A stretch of DNA of 64,000 nucleotides from Roseovarius bejariae (GCF_009669325.1 NZ_SZWE01000001.1:1679501-1743500), one strand, 5' to 3'; numbered from the stretch's first letter, positions 9,784 to 17,769 are shown. A program made the numbers and translations. The notes: generated by a model from the sequence alone, not told the origin.

Positions 9784-9840
9784 GTGTCTATAAAGGGATT
9801 GGAGAGAGGTGTCGGAACAGTCAGGGGAGGCACCGTCTGA
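9784..9840 (+). CDS. Putative 18-codon mini-ORF with exceptional ribosome binding site
   Basis: GTG-initiated ORF encoding MSIKGLERGVGTVRGGTV. AAAGGAGGTGGTCC (9769-9782) is almost the full complement of the 16S rRNA 3' tail, with AAAGGAGG ending 7 bases before the GTG. A TTGACA lies at 9721 but no convincing -10 follows. A second mini-ORF (ATG 9857 to TAA 9883, 8 codons) overlaps GACCACC, which can pair with GGTGGTC in the Shine-Dalgarno. The unit ends at the hairpin at 9909-9937. No known family was recognised. It could be a leader peptide, a small protein or a structured RNA. Confidence 0.45.
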   Translation: MSIKGLERGVGTVRGGTV

Positions 9841-9908
9841 GGCAGCCCTCGGGCGTATGACCACCCGGATTGGCATGGCCTAACCGCCCCGCCTCCGTTA
9901 ACCTTTAG

Positions 9909-9937
9909 AGGGCCGTTTCGTTAACCGAAACGGCCCT
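9909..9937 (+). terminator. Strong hairpin ending the 9.7-9.9 kb unit
   Basis: A perfect 12-bp stem (AGGGCCGTTTCG / CGAAACGGCCCT) with a 5-nt loop TTAAC, followed by TTG. Stem strength and position after the mini-ORF suggest termination or attenuation, although the T-run is short. Confidence 0.6.
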
Positions 9938-9945
9938 TTGAATTA

Positions 9946-10025
9946 TGTACGAGTCGTACAGAGACCCCCGGAGTTTTGTACAAAACTCCACCCCGCCGCA
10001 GAGATGTCTGTACAGTTTGTACAGA
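9946..10025. repeat. Three GTAC-centred palindromes upstream of arfB
   Basis: Three separate dyads in 80 bases: TGTACGAGTCGTACA (9946-9960), GGAGTTTTGTACAAAACTCC (9970-9989, perfect) and TCTGTACAGTTTGTACAGA (10007-10025, 8-bp arms, 3-nt spacer). The first shares the 13-base core GTACGAGTCGTAC with two sites near 33.9 kb. They look like regulator binding sites or a dispersed intergenic repeat; no regulator can be assigned. Confidence 0.6.
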
Positions 10026-10042
10026 AGACGCCGTTGGATGCC

Positions 10043-10462
10043 ATGAAAGTTAACGACCAGATCACCATCGAAGACTGGGAACTGACCGAACAGTTCATCC
10101 GCGCCTCGGGCCCCGGCGGGCAGAACGTCAACAAGGTGTCGACGGCGGTGGAGTTGCGGTTCGAGGCGGAACGCTCGCCCAACCTGCCCGACGCAGTGAA
10201 ACGACGCCTGCGCCGGGTGGCGGGGCGACGGTGGACCAAGGACGGCGCGGTGGTGATCCAGGTGGAGGAAACCCGTTCCCAAGCCCGCAACCGCGAGATC
10301 GCGCGGGACCGTCTGGCCGAGTTGATCCGCAAAGCCTGCGAAAAACCCAAACGGAGAATCCCGACACGCCCCACCTTGGGGTCAAAGAAACGCCGGTTGA
10401 AGGCGAAGAAGGTGCGCGGGGAGGTGAAGGCGTTGCGTGGACGCGTGGATGGGGAGGAGTGA
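10043..10462 (+). CDS. arfB: Alternative ribosome-rescue factor ArfB (YaeJ-like)
   Basis: Release-factor homologue of 139 residues that hydrolyses peptidyl-tRNA on ribosomes stalled without a stop codon. The catalytic GGQ lies in SGPGGQNVNKVSTAVELRF (about residues 21-39). The C-terminal tail is strongly basic (KKRRLKAKKVRGEVK), as needed to occupy the empty mRNA channel. No stop-codon recognition domain is present, separating it from RF1 and RF2. The frame is open upstream to 9938 and an ATG at 10004 is possible. The chosen start matches family length, although no strong Shine-Dalgarno is visible. Confidence 0.92.
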   Translation: MKVNDQITIEDWELTEQFIRASGPGGQNVNKVSTAVELRFEAERSPNLPDAVKRRLRRVAGRRWTKDGAVVIQVEETRSQARNREIARDRLAELIRKACEKPKRRIPTRPTLGSKKRRLKAKKVRGEVKALRGRVDGEE

Positions 10463-10468
10463 GGGCAG

Positions 10469-10526
10469 CCCCGGGCTTGACCCGGGGCCTCGGGTCAGAC
10501 CGAGAGGTCCCGGGTCAAGCCCGGGA
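10469..10526. repeat. Palindromic intergenic repeat of CCCGGGTCAAGCCCGGG type
   Basis: Left arm CCCGGGCTTGACCCGGG and right arm CCCGGGTCAAGCCCGGG are reverse complements, joined through CCTCGG and CCGAG to form a long imperfect hairpin. Elements of this kind are common between alphaproteobacterial genes. It sits between arfB and parD and may also stop arfB transcripts. Confidence 0.75.
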
Positions 10527-10569
10527 CGGGTAATCGCGGGTGGACGCGCCAGACAGAGGCCCCAGCGGA

Positions 10570-10598
10570 TTGAAGCGAGTACCAAGAATTGGTATGTT
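10570..10598 (+). promoter_or_regulatory. parD promoter with embedded palindromic operator
   Basis: TTGAAG (10570-10575), a 17-bp spacer and TATGTT (10593-10598) form a sigma-70-like promoter. TACCAA-GAA-TTGGTA (10580-10594), a perfect dyad, lies in the spacer and touches the -10. This is the expected layout for autorepression by a ribbon-helix-helix antitoxin. Confidence 0.55.
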
Positions 10599-10618
10599 GT
10601 GGGCGAAGGAGATAACCC

Positions 10619-10876
10619 ATGCCGCGCAACACCTCGGTCGTCCTGAGCGATCACTTTAACGATTTCATAACCAAAGCCGTGGAATCTGGCCGCTATAACT
10701 CGGCCAGTGACGTGGTGCGCGCGGGATTGCGGATGTTGGAGCGGCAGGAAATGGAATTGGAATTCAACCGCCTGAAAGCCAACTTTTCGGAGGCGGATGG
10801 GCAAGCCAAGGCCGGAGAGGTGCTTGACGTTGACCTTGATAGCTTTCTGGCTGCCAAGCGTGACAAACAGGCGTGA
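10619..10876 (+). CDS. parD: ParD-type antitoxin
   Basis: Ribbon-helix-helix antitoxin of 85 residues. The N-terminal half, MPRNTSVVLSDHFNDFITKA then SGRYNSASDVVRAGLRMLE, is the ParD DNA-binding and dimerisation region. The C-terminal part would wrap a ParE toxin. A GAAGGAG motif precedes the ATG. Its stop overlaps a GTG that opens the expected parE frame, but that frame ends after 14 codons, so this is an antitoxin without a toxin. It may still bind its own promoter or protect against homologous ParE toxins. Confidence 0.85.
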   Translation: MPRNTSVVLSDHFNDFITKAVESGRYNSASDVVRAGLRMLERQEMELEFNRLKANFSEADGQAKAGEVLDVDLDSFLAAKRDKQA

Positions 10877-10917
10877 CGTCCTATCGGCTAACGCGGTTGG
10901 CGATTCGGGGGGCTTAG
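10873..10917 (+). pseudogene. Remnant of ParE toxin gene
   Basis: The GTG at 10873 overlaps the parD stop in the usual GTGA arrangement and reads MTSYRLTRLAIRGA before TAG. YRLT-LA-R is how ParE/RelE-superfamily toxins begin (normally about 95 residues). The rest of the toxin is absent. Homology ends about 15 bases before the AT-rich ATPase gene, so the toxin was probably truncated when that DNA entered or by a later deletion. Confidence 0.6.
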
Positions 10918-10932
10918 CGTTTGTCTTTAACG

Positions 10933-12102
10933 TTACTTGCCTATTACCCTAAGTAGATACTCTTCAAACATTGGTACCGTAAAAGCAATGTCGCCGTACT
11001 CTGGGCTGTAGATCATGCCCTTGCTTATAATAGTTGCACGCCTTGGCCCAAGCTTGTTCATTGGCTCTTGAAGCCTATCTGCAACATCCGCTGATCTATA
11101 GGGCCCCTTGCCTAGTTCCGCCATTGCGATGACATACTCTCTCTCTTTTGGCGTTAAACGGTCGAACCTGACCTTGAAGAACCCATCGTCTAGCCTCTTT
11201 AGGCAAGCACCGGAGGCGCTTTCCACGTCGTTACCGCTAATCGGCGAACTATGGGCCGTGTTCCATGCTTGATATCCCCATTCCTGTAAAAAATAGGGAT
11301 AGCCCTCTGTCTTCTCGATTAAAAGTTCAAGTGCGTCATCATCGATGTTCTCACCTTCGTCGATGATTGGTTTCTGAATGGCTTGCTGCGCACCTTGTTT
11401 GCTTAGCGCTCCGACCGGGGGATAGTTGAAGAGTCTCTCCGCGTAAGACTTTGCATCGCCAGACAATGCTGCAATTTGAGGAAGTCCAGCTCCAAAAAAA
11501 ACTACCGGTAATTCTTTTTGGTTAACGCGATGCATAGCAACAATTATTGCCGAAAGCTCATCTTCATCGAGGTACTGAACTTCGTCTATCAATAGCGCCC
11601 AACCCTTCCCAGCTGATTTGGCCGCTGCTCCTACTGCGAGAAATAAGTCCGTAAGGTCATATTCTAGATTACCGCTGTCGGCTGAACCGGCCTCGGGGTC
11701 TACCGAAAGCGACAGGTCTCCCATTTGAACCTTGAAAACACTTGCAAAACTGCGAAGCGCTCGCATGGCTGAATAGGCTTTTTCTTTGGCATCCTCAAAT
11801 AGAGATAGCTTCCTAAGAACTTGATGAATCTTTGGATACAAGAGCTCCGCCAAACTCTTATCTTCGGGCGCCTCTATAAAAGATGTGAGGTATCCAGCAT
11901 CTTCAGCCATGCTTTCAATCTTGTTTAGCAACACAGTCTTGCCTGTACCCCTTAACCCTAAAAGGATCTGTGATTTCGCATGCTTCCCAATTAGGATACG
12001 TTGGAGTGCCACGAACGCATCGTTAATGATGTCGTCTCGGCCGGCAAGCTCTGGGGGTTGAGAGCCTGCGCCGGGGGCAAAGGGGTTTCTTATCGGGTCC
12101 AT
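10933..12102 (-). CDS. AT-rich AAA-type ATPase of unknown role
   Basis: P-loop ATPase of 389 residues with Walker A LLGLRGTGKTVLL (about 47-59) and Walker B WALLIDEVQYL (about 168-178). It belongs broadly to the AAA_16/STAND or Orc1/Cdc6-like group. The C-terminal third (about 310-389) resembles a winged helix. There are no membrane segments or fused effector domain. Codon use is far more AT-rich than in neighbouring genes, and the upstream 75 bases are very AT-rich, containing ATCTAT...ATAGAT. It sits between a truncated parE and pncB, which suggests horizontal acquisition. A defence or mobile-element role is possible but not shown. Confidence 0.75.
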   Translation of the reverse strand: MDPIRNPFAPGAGSQPPELAGRDDIINDAFVALQRILIGKHAKSQILLGLRGTGKTVLLNKIESMAEDAGYLTSFIEAPEDKSLAELLYPKIHQVLRKLSLFEDAKEKAYSAMRALRSFASVFKVQMGDLSLSVDPEAGSADSGNLEYDLTDLFLAVGAAAKSAGKGWALLIDEVQYLDEDELSAIIVAMHRVNQKELPVVFFGAGLPQIAALSGDAKSYAERLFNYPPVGALSKQGAQQAIQKPIIDEGENIDDDALELLIEKTEGYPYFLQEWGYQAWNTAHSSPISGNDVESASGACLKRLDDGFFKVRFDRLTPKEREYVIAMAELGKGPYRSADVADRLQEPMNKLGPRRATIISKGMIYSPEYGDIAFTVPMFEEYLLRVIGK

Positions 12103-12177
12103 TACATACCTATAAGACGCTATATATGATTATATCACTTACGCCATATAACTATCTATATCAAGATAGATGATTCT

Positions 12178-13470
12178 TTAAACCACAACCTCCATCTCCT
12201 CCTGCTCACCGACCCCGAACACCCGTTTATACCGGGTGATCTCGTCTTTCGGCCCCATCGCCTTCCTAGGATTATCCGACAATTTCACCGTGGGCCGCCC
12301 GTTGGCGGCCACGGCTTTGCAGACCAGGGAGAAGGGGGCGAGGGCGTCGCCCTCGGTCAGCCCGCGGAAATCGTTGGTCAAGAGTGTGCCCCAGCCGAAG
12401 CTGAATTTCACGCGGCCGTAGAAGCGTTTGTGCAGGTCGATGATTTTTTCTTCGTCCAACCCGTCGGAGAAGATGATCAGTTTCTCGCGCGGGTCTTCGC
12501 CGCGGTCTTGCCACCAGCGGATGGCGGTCTCGGCCCCCGTGGCGGGATCGCCGGAGTCGATGCGGATGCCTGTCCAACCGGCCAGCCAATCGGGGGCGTG
12601 ATCGAGGAAGCCCTGGGTGCCGTAGGTGTCGGGCAGGATGATCCGCAGGTTGCCTTCGTGCTCCTCGTGCCAGTCGGCGAGGACCTTGTAGGGGGCTTGG
12701 CGCAGGGCCTCGTCATCCTCGGCCAGGGCGGCGTAGACCATGGGGAGTTCGTGGGCGTTGGTGCCGATCGCCTCAAGATCGCGGTTCTTGGCGATGAGGC
12801 AGTTGGAGGTGCCGACGAAGCCCTCGCCCAGCCCTTCGCCCATGGCCTGCACGCACCAATCCTGCCACATGAAGGAGTGGCGGCGGCGGGTGCCGAAATC
12901 GGCGATGCGCAGGCCCGGCAGGCCACGCAGACGTTCGATCTTGCCCCAGAGCTTGGTCATGGCGCGGGCGTAGAGGACTTGCAGTTCGAATTTCTTCATG
13001 TCGTGCAGGACCGCGCGAGAGCGCAGTTCCATCAGCACGGCGAGCGCGGGAATTTCCCAGAGCATGACCTCGGGCCATTTGCCCTCGAAGGTCAGTTCAT
13101 ACTGCCCGTCGCGTTTTTCGAGGTGGTAGGGGGGGAGTTGCAGGTTCTCGAACCACTCCATGAACTCGGGCGTGAACATCTGGCGTTTGCCGTAGAAGGT
13201 GTTGCCGCGAAGCCATGTGCTTTCGCCGCGGGTGAGGGAGAGGGAGCGGATATGGTCAAGCTGTTCGCGCAGCTCGCCCTCGTCGATGATGTCGGCGAGG
13301 CGGATGGATTTGGTGCGGTTGATGAGCGAGAAGGTGACATCGGTGTCGGGCTTGTTGCGGAAGACCGATTGGCACATCAGCAGCTTGTAGAAATCCGTGT
13401 CGATGAGGGACCGCACGATGGGGTCCATCTTCCAGCGGTGGTTATAGACGCGGGTGGCGATATCGACCAT
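12178..13470 (-). CDS. pncB: Nicotinate phosphoribosyltransferase
   Basis: First committed enzyme of the Preiss-Handler NAD salvage pathway: nicotinate + PRPP + ATP give nicotinate mononucleotide. The 430-residue product shows the N-terminal [12 protein letters not shown] substrate block, the phosphorylated-histidine motif [10 protein letters not shown] and the [16 protein letters not shown]/barrel block. CGGAGG seven bases upstream supports the ATG at 13470. It follows deoC on the same strand after 60 bases. Codon use is typical for the window, which marks the end of the AT-rich tract. Confidence 0.95.
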   Translation of the reverse strand: MVDIATRVYNHRWKMDPIVRSLIDTDFYKLLMCQSVFRNKPDTDVTFSLINRTKSIRLADIIDEGELREQLDHIRSLSLTRGESTWLRGNTFYGKRQMFTPEFMEWFENLQLPPYHLEKRDGQYELTFEGKWPEVMLWEIPALAVLMELRSRAVLHDMKKFELQVLYARAMTKLWGKIERLRGLPGLRIADFGTRRRHSFMWQDWCVQAMGEGLGEGFVGTSNCLIAKNRDLEAIGTNAHELPMVYAALAEDDEALRQAPYKVLADWHEEHEGNLRIILPDTYGTQGFLDHAPDWLAGWTGIRIDSGDPATGAETAIRWWQDRGEDPREKLIIFSDGLDEEKIIDLHKRFYGRVKFSFGWGTLLTNDFRGLTEGDALAPFSLVCKAVAANGRPTVKLSDNPRKAMGPKDEITRYKRVFGVGEQEEMEVVV

Positions 13471-13530
13471 GGCGGGCCTCCGGGGAATAGTTCCGCCCGG
13501 TTAAACCAAAGCGGGCAAGGGGTGGCAAGG

Positions 13531-14478
13531 TCAGGACGCGGCGAGGGTGGCGCGGATGTCCTTGAGAAGCGAGGAGGCCCCGAAGCGAAAGAGCGTGGGC
13601 TGGAGCCAGTCGGGGCCGAGGCGGGCATGGGTGGCGGCCATGTACGGCAGGGCCGCGCGGACGGTGGAAATGCCGCCGGCAGGTTTGAAGCCGATGCGGT
13701 GGCCCGTCGCCTGATGGTAAGCGTGGATGGTGTGGAGCATAGTGAGGGCGGCGGGGAGCGTGGCGTTGGTCGCCTCCTTCCCCGTTGAGGTTTTAACCAC
13801 ATCCGCCCCGGCCATCATCGCGGTGAGGGAGGCGCGGGCGACGGTGGTGAGGTCGCCCAATTCGCCCACGGAAAGGATGCATTTGAGGTGCGCATCCCCA
13901 CAGGCCGCGCGCAGGGCACGGATGTCTTCGTAAAGGGCTGTCCAGTTCCCAGAAAGGGCGAGGTAGCGAGGAATGACGATGTCGATTTCCGTGGCGCCTG
14001 CGGCGACACTGTCTTCGACCTCGGCCACCCGGGCGCGGGGGGAGGAAAGGCCCGCCGGGAACCCGGCGGAGACGGCGGCGACGGGGATGCCCGAGCCTTC
14101 AAGCGCGGCAAGGGCGGTGGGGATCATGGCGTGATAGACACAGACCGCACCGACGGTGAGGCCCCCTGCCCCATGCTTTGCAGCCAGATCGGCGGGCAGG
14201 GGTGCGCGGGCGGTCTGGCATAGGGCCTTGACCCGTTCGGGGGTGTCATCGCCCGAAAGCGTGGTCAGGTCCATGCATTGGATCGCACGGAGAAGCCATG
14301 CCGCGTGATGGGGGCCTGCGTTGTTGCAGCTTGCGTCGATCTCCGTCGCCTCGGCCTCAATCGCCGCGTCATCCACCTGCACGCTGTCCAGCCAATCCGG
14401 ATCAAGCGGCTGGCCCGGGTTGCGGGCTGGGTAGGTGGTGGCAAGCGGCGGCGGGGCGATATCGGTAAAGCGGCGCAT
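13531..14478 (-). CDS. deoC: Deoxyribose-phosphate aldolase
   Basis: Class I aldolase splitting 2-deoxyribose-5-phosphate into glyceraldehyde-3-phosphate and acetaldehyde during deoxynucleoside breakdown. The 315-residue TIM-barrel protein carries the Schiff-base lysine in GADVVKTSTGK and a second catalytic lysine in IGFKPAGGI. KCILSVGELGD matches the longer eukaryote/alphaproteobacterial branch of DERA. The frame is open further upstream, but the start at MRRFTDIA gives normal length. No other nucleoside-catabolism gene is adjacent except pncB downstream. Confidence 0.93.
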   Translation of the reverse strand: MRRFTDIAPPPLATTYPARNPGQPLDPDWLDSVQVDDAAIEAEATEIDASCNNAGPHHAAWLLRAIQCMDLTTLSGDDTPERVKALCQTARAPLPADLAAKHGAGGLTVGAVCVYHAMIPTALAALEGSGIPVAAVSAGFPAGLSSPRARVAEVEDSVAAGATEIDIVIPRYLALSGNWTALYEDIRALRAACGDAHLKCILSVGELGDLTTVARASLTAMMAGADVVKTSTGKEATNATLPAALTMLHTIHAYHQATGHRIGFKPAGGISTVRAALPYMAATHARLGPDWLQPTLFRFGASSLLKDIRATLAAS

Positions 14479-14643
14479 GGCAGATCCCTGATGGAGCGTT
14501 GCGCAAGCTGTTACACGCCCCCCGGCCCGTGGCAACCCAAGCCCCGCCCGGCGAATGCGCAAAAACTGCACGACTGCTGCGGCCCCCGTGCAAAGCGGGC
14601 CGTTACCCATGGCCCCGAACCATATGCAACGAGGGGCAAGACC

Positions 14644-16137
14644 ATGAAGAGCTTTCTTGTGCGGGGCGTTCCCGCCTCGATCCAGACAGACAGTTGGTGG
14701 ATGGATGGGGTCACCCGCCGCCTTGCCAAACCCCGCAAGGACGGGACGCGCGAACCGGGGCGGTTTGAACGCATGGCGGCACTGGCGGCGCTGATCCTGC
14801 TGGCCGATATGCTGCTTTGGGGCGTGGATGCGGGCCTGTCGCTGGCCCTGTTTGGCGCGATGCTGCTGTTTGCCGGGCTGGCGATGCAGGATGGCAAGGG
14901 ATGGGGCGGATTCATCCTTGGGGTTGCCCTGATGCTGCCGCTGCTCGAACAGGTGCAGGCGCTGTCGATCCTGTTTTGGTGGGTCGGGCTGTTGATGGGC
15001 GCGGCATGGATTGCCCTTGGCGGTTGGCCGGGGCTGGCCGGGGCCATGCGCGGCGCGTTGCGCCTGATCTGGCTTGGGCCGTGGCAGGCCGCGAATGACC
15101 TGTGGAACGGGTTGAGCGTGACCAAGGCGCCAAGCGACGGCGCGCTTGGCAAGGCTGTTTTGGGATGGGGTTTGCCGGTTGGTCTGGGCCTGATCTTCCT
15201 GAGCCTGTTGGTCGGGGCGAATCCGGTGTTCGAGGAGTGGGCCAACGATCTGTCACGAATAGACCTGCCCGATCTGTCGCGGGTGAGTTTCTGGGCCGGG
15301 ATCGCGGTGCTGATCTGGCCGATGCTGACCCTTGCCGGATTTCAGGAGCGCTTGCGCCTTCCGGGTCGCGCCGAACGGCATGGCCCGCGCCGCCTGCCCC
15401 GGTGGCTGAACCCGGATGCGGTACGTCGGTCGATCCTGTTGTTCAACCTGCTGTTCGCGGTGCAGACCACGATGGACCTGACCTATCTCTGGGGCGGCGT
15501 GGCCCTGCCCCAGGGGGTGGGCTATGCGCAATATGCCCATCGGGGGGCCTATTCGCTGTTGGTGACGGCGCTGTTGGCAGGGGGCTTTGCGATTGTCGCG
15601 CGGCCATTTGCGGAAGCTGACCGTTGGTTGCGGGCCGCCTTGTTGTTCTGGGTCGGTCAGACGGTTTGGCTGGTCATCTCGTCCATGTTGCGGCTGGAGC
15701 TTTACGTGGATGTTTACGGGCTGACCCGGTTGCGCCTGTCGGCGGCGATCTGGATGGAGCTTGTGACGGCTTTGCTGGCTCTGGTTCTGTGGCAGATCGT
15801 GGCGCGCAAACCGGCCGGGTGGCTGGTGCTGCGTGGGACGGTGTTGAGCGTGGGGGTTTTGTATTTTTCCCTGTTCCTGAGTTTCGATTTCACGATTGCG
15901 CACTATAACCTGACCCATGAGGTACGAAAGGACGCCTATTATATCTGCCGGCTTGGTCCCGCGGCGCTCCCCGCGATCCGGGTTTACGAGGCCGAAACCG
16001 GACATGCGCTGTGCGAACGCTTCGATTACCTTGAGCCGCACCGGATCGGCAGCACGGATTGGCGCGAATGGGGCTTCCGGGAGTGGCGCGTGTTGCGTAA
16101 GCTTGAACGGTTGGAAGCCAGTGTGCCCGGTGCCTGA
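14644..16137 (+). CDS. DUF4173 (DUF4153-like) membrane protein
   Basis: Integral membrane protein of 497 residues with about 11-12 hydrophobic segments between residues 40 and 430. A C-terminal cytoplasmic or periplasmic tail (about 435-497) contains YYICRLGPAALPAIRVYE. This tail and the DLTYLWGG...AHRGAYSLLVTALLA core are typical of DUF4173. No biochemical function is known for the family. Its stop is one base from the start of a response-regulator gene that is followed by a histidine kinase, so it is probably the sensor partner or target of that system. The upstream frame is open, but the product from 14644 has family length. Confidence 0.8.
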   Translation: MKSFLVRGVPASIQTDSWWMDGVTRRLAKPRKDGTREPGRFERMAALAALILLADMLLWGVDAGLSLALFGAMLLFAGLAMQDGKGWGGFILGVALMLPLLEQVQALSILFWWVGLLMGAAWIALGGWPGLAGAMRGALRLIWLGPWQAANDLWNGLSVTKAPSDGALGKAVLGWGLPVGLGLIFLSLLVGANPVFEEWANDLSRIDLPDLSRVSFWAGIAVLIWPMLTLAGFQERLRLPGRAERHGPRRLPRWLNPDAVRRSILLFNLLFAVQTTMDLTYLWGGVALPQGVGYAQYAHRGAYSLLVTALLAGGFAIVARPFAEADRWLRAALLFWVGQTVWLVISSMLRLELYVDVYGLTRLRLSAAIWMELVTALLALVLWQIVARKPAGWLVLRGTVLSVGVLYFSLFLSFDFTIAHYNLTHEVRKDAYYICRLGPAALPAIRVYEAETGHALCERFDYLEPHRIGSTDWREWGFREWRVLRKLERLEASVPGA

Positions 16138-16138
16138 A

Positions 16139-16822
16139 ATGCATAAGATCCTGATTGTCGATGATGACCCGGAAATCCGCTCGGTCCTGCGGATCGCGTT
16201 GAAGCAGGCGGGGTTTGCGGTGTCCGAGGCGGGCGATGGGCCGGAAGGTTTGGCCAAGGCCCGGAGCGACCAAGTGGATTTGGTCGTGCTGGACATCGGG
16301 TTGCCGGGGATGGATGGGCTTGACCTGTGTCGCCGCTTGCGGGCCGAGCGGGAAACCCCGGTGCTGTTCCTGACCGCGCGGGATGAAGAGATCGACCGCG
16401 TGCTTGGGTTCGAACTGGGTGGTGATGACTATGTGACCAAGCCGTTTTCCCCGCGCGAGTTGCTGGCCCGGGTCAAGGCGATCCTGAAGCGCAGCGGCGG
16501 CGCGTCCCGGGCGGGCGCGCTGCGACGTGGGGTTCTGATGCTCGATCCGGGCCGCCACCTGTGCGAGGTGGCGGGCGCGGCGGTGGCATTGACCGCGCGC
16601 GAGATGGGCCTATTGGCGCATCTCATGGCGCGGCCCGATCACGTGGCGACCAAGGCGCAGTTGATTGATGCGGTGTATGGCGCGGGCATTCATGTGTCTG
16701 ACCGGACGCTGGACAGCCACCTGCGCAACCTGCGCGGCAAGTTGTCCGAGGCGGGCTGTGCCGATGCGATCGAGACCGTGCATGGCGTTGGAATTCGGAT
16801 GGGGCCATGTCGAAGCGCGTAA
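16139..16822 (+). CDS. OmpR/PhoB-family response regulator
   Basis: Two-component transcription factor of 227 residues. The receiver has the acidic triad Asp8-Asp9-Asp10, phospho-acceptor Asp52 in VLDIGLPGMDG and Lys101 in YVTKPFSP. A C-terminal winged helix (about 130-225) contains the RTLDSHLRNLRGKL recognition region. The ATG overlaps nothing but starts one base after the DUF4173 stop. The 3' end overlaps the kinase gene by 16 bases, so the three genes form one operon. Confidence 0.92.
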   Translation: MHKILIVDDDPEIRSVLRIALKQAGFAVSEAGDGPEGLAKARSDQVDLVVLDIGLPGMDGLDLCRRLRAERETPVLFLTARDEEIDRVLGFELGGDDYVTKPFSPRELLARVKAILKRSGGASRAGALRRGVLMLDPGRHLCEVAGAAVALTAREMGLLAHLMARPDHVATKAQLIDAVYGAGIHVSDRTLDSHLRNLRGKLSEAGCADAIETVHGVGIRMGPCRSA

Positions 16823-17760
16823 GACAGAAATGGCGCCCGCCCCTGGCCTTGGTCCTTGGCGGGACATTGGCCACGGTTTTGTGCCTGCCGCTTGTCGGGA
16901 TCGCCTATTTCAAGCTGGCGGGGAATATCCTTGGCTGGGCCGAGACGGCCTGGATGATCTTCTGGATGGCGGTGGTGGCGACTTGCGTTCTGGGTTTCCT
17001 TGTCTGGCGGTTGGTGTTGCGCCCGGTCTATGCGCTGACCGAGCACGCCAAGGCGGTCAAGGCCGGGGCGCGGGACGCTCCCGTGCCGCGCCATTACGGC
17101 ACCCCGGAATTGTCGGAGCTGGGACAGGCGGTGATCGACATGGGCAGCACCTTGCAGGATCGCGAGGCGGGGCTGCGCGCCTATACCAACCATGTGACCC
17201 ACGAGTTGAAATCCCCCCTGACCAGCCTGATCGCGGCGGCGGAGCTTTTGGAGGCCGAGTCCGCGCCCGAGGACCGGGAAGAACTTATCGGTACGGTGCA
17301 ACGCGCGGCCTTTGCCATGCGGGACAAGCTGGAGGCGTTGCGCCATCTGTCCGCCGCGCGGGAGCCGGTGGGCCGTGGGCCTGCGCAACTGTCGCAGGTG
17401 GTCGGGGCGGTTCGCGATGAGGCCGAGATCGACGTCACGCTGGAGGGTGAGGCGCAGGTGCCTATGGACGCCGGGGCGCTGGCGGCGATCCTGGGGCATC
17501 TGGCGCAGAACGCGGCGGCGCATGGCGCCACCGCCCTGCGGATTACCGCGCGGGGGCAGCGGATCACGGTTGCGGACGATGGCCCGGGCATCGAGGACGG
17601 CAACCGCGCCCGGATTTTCGCCCCGTTCTTTACCACGCGCCGCCATGACGGCGGTACGGGGATGGGCCTGACCATCGTGCAGACCATGTTGCAAGCCGTG
17701 GATGGGCAAATTGATCTTCTGCCATCGGAGGCGGGGGCGGTGTTCGAGCTGCGCTTCTGA
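16807..17760 (+). CDS. Sensor histidine kinase, partner of the adjacent regulator
   Basis: Membrane histidine kinase of 317 residues with two transmembrane segments (about 12-35 and 49-71) and almost no periplasmic loop. A short HAMP-like linker (about 72-120) and HisKA follow, with His132 in NHVTHELKSPLTSL. HATPase_c shows AQNAAAHGA, VADDGPGIEDG and GTGMGLTIV. The tiny extracytoplasmic part suggests that input comes from within the membrane or from the DUF4173 protein encoded two genes upstream, an arrangement recalling CreD with CreBC. Confidence 0.9.
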   Translation: MSKRVRQKWRPPLALVLGGTLATVLCLPLVGIAYFKLAGNILGWAETAWMIFWMAVVATCVLGFLVWRLVLRPVYALTEHAKAVKAGARDAPVPRHYGTPELSELGQAVIDMGSTLQDREAGLRAYTNHVTHELKSPLTSLIAAAELLEAESAPEDREELIGTVQRAAFAMRDKLEALRHLSAAREPVGRGPAQLSQVVGAVRDEAEIDVTLEGEAQVPMDAGALAAILGHLAQNAAAHGATALRITARGQRITVADDGPGIEDGNRARIFAPFFTTRRHDGGTGMGLTIVQTMLQAVDGQIDLLPSEAGAVFELRF

Positions 17761-17769
17761 ACCTGTTTT

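Noticed and set aside
10007..10025. Quorum-sensing lux box
   Set aside because: CTG-N11-CAG is one base longer than the usual CTG-N10-CAG spacing, and no LuxR/LuxI gene is in the window.
12430..13788. 452-codon plus-strand ORF opposite pncB
   Set aside because: Shadow of pncB caused by high third-position GC; crosses the pncB-deoC gap without its own start signal.
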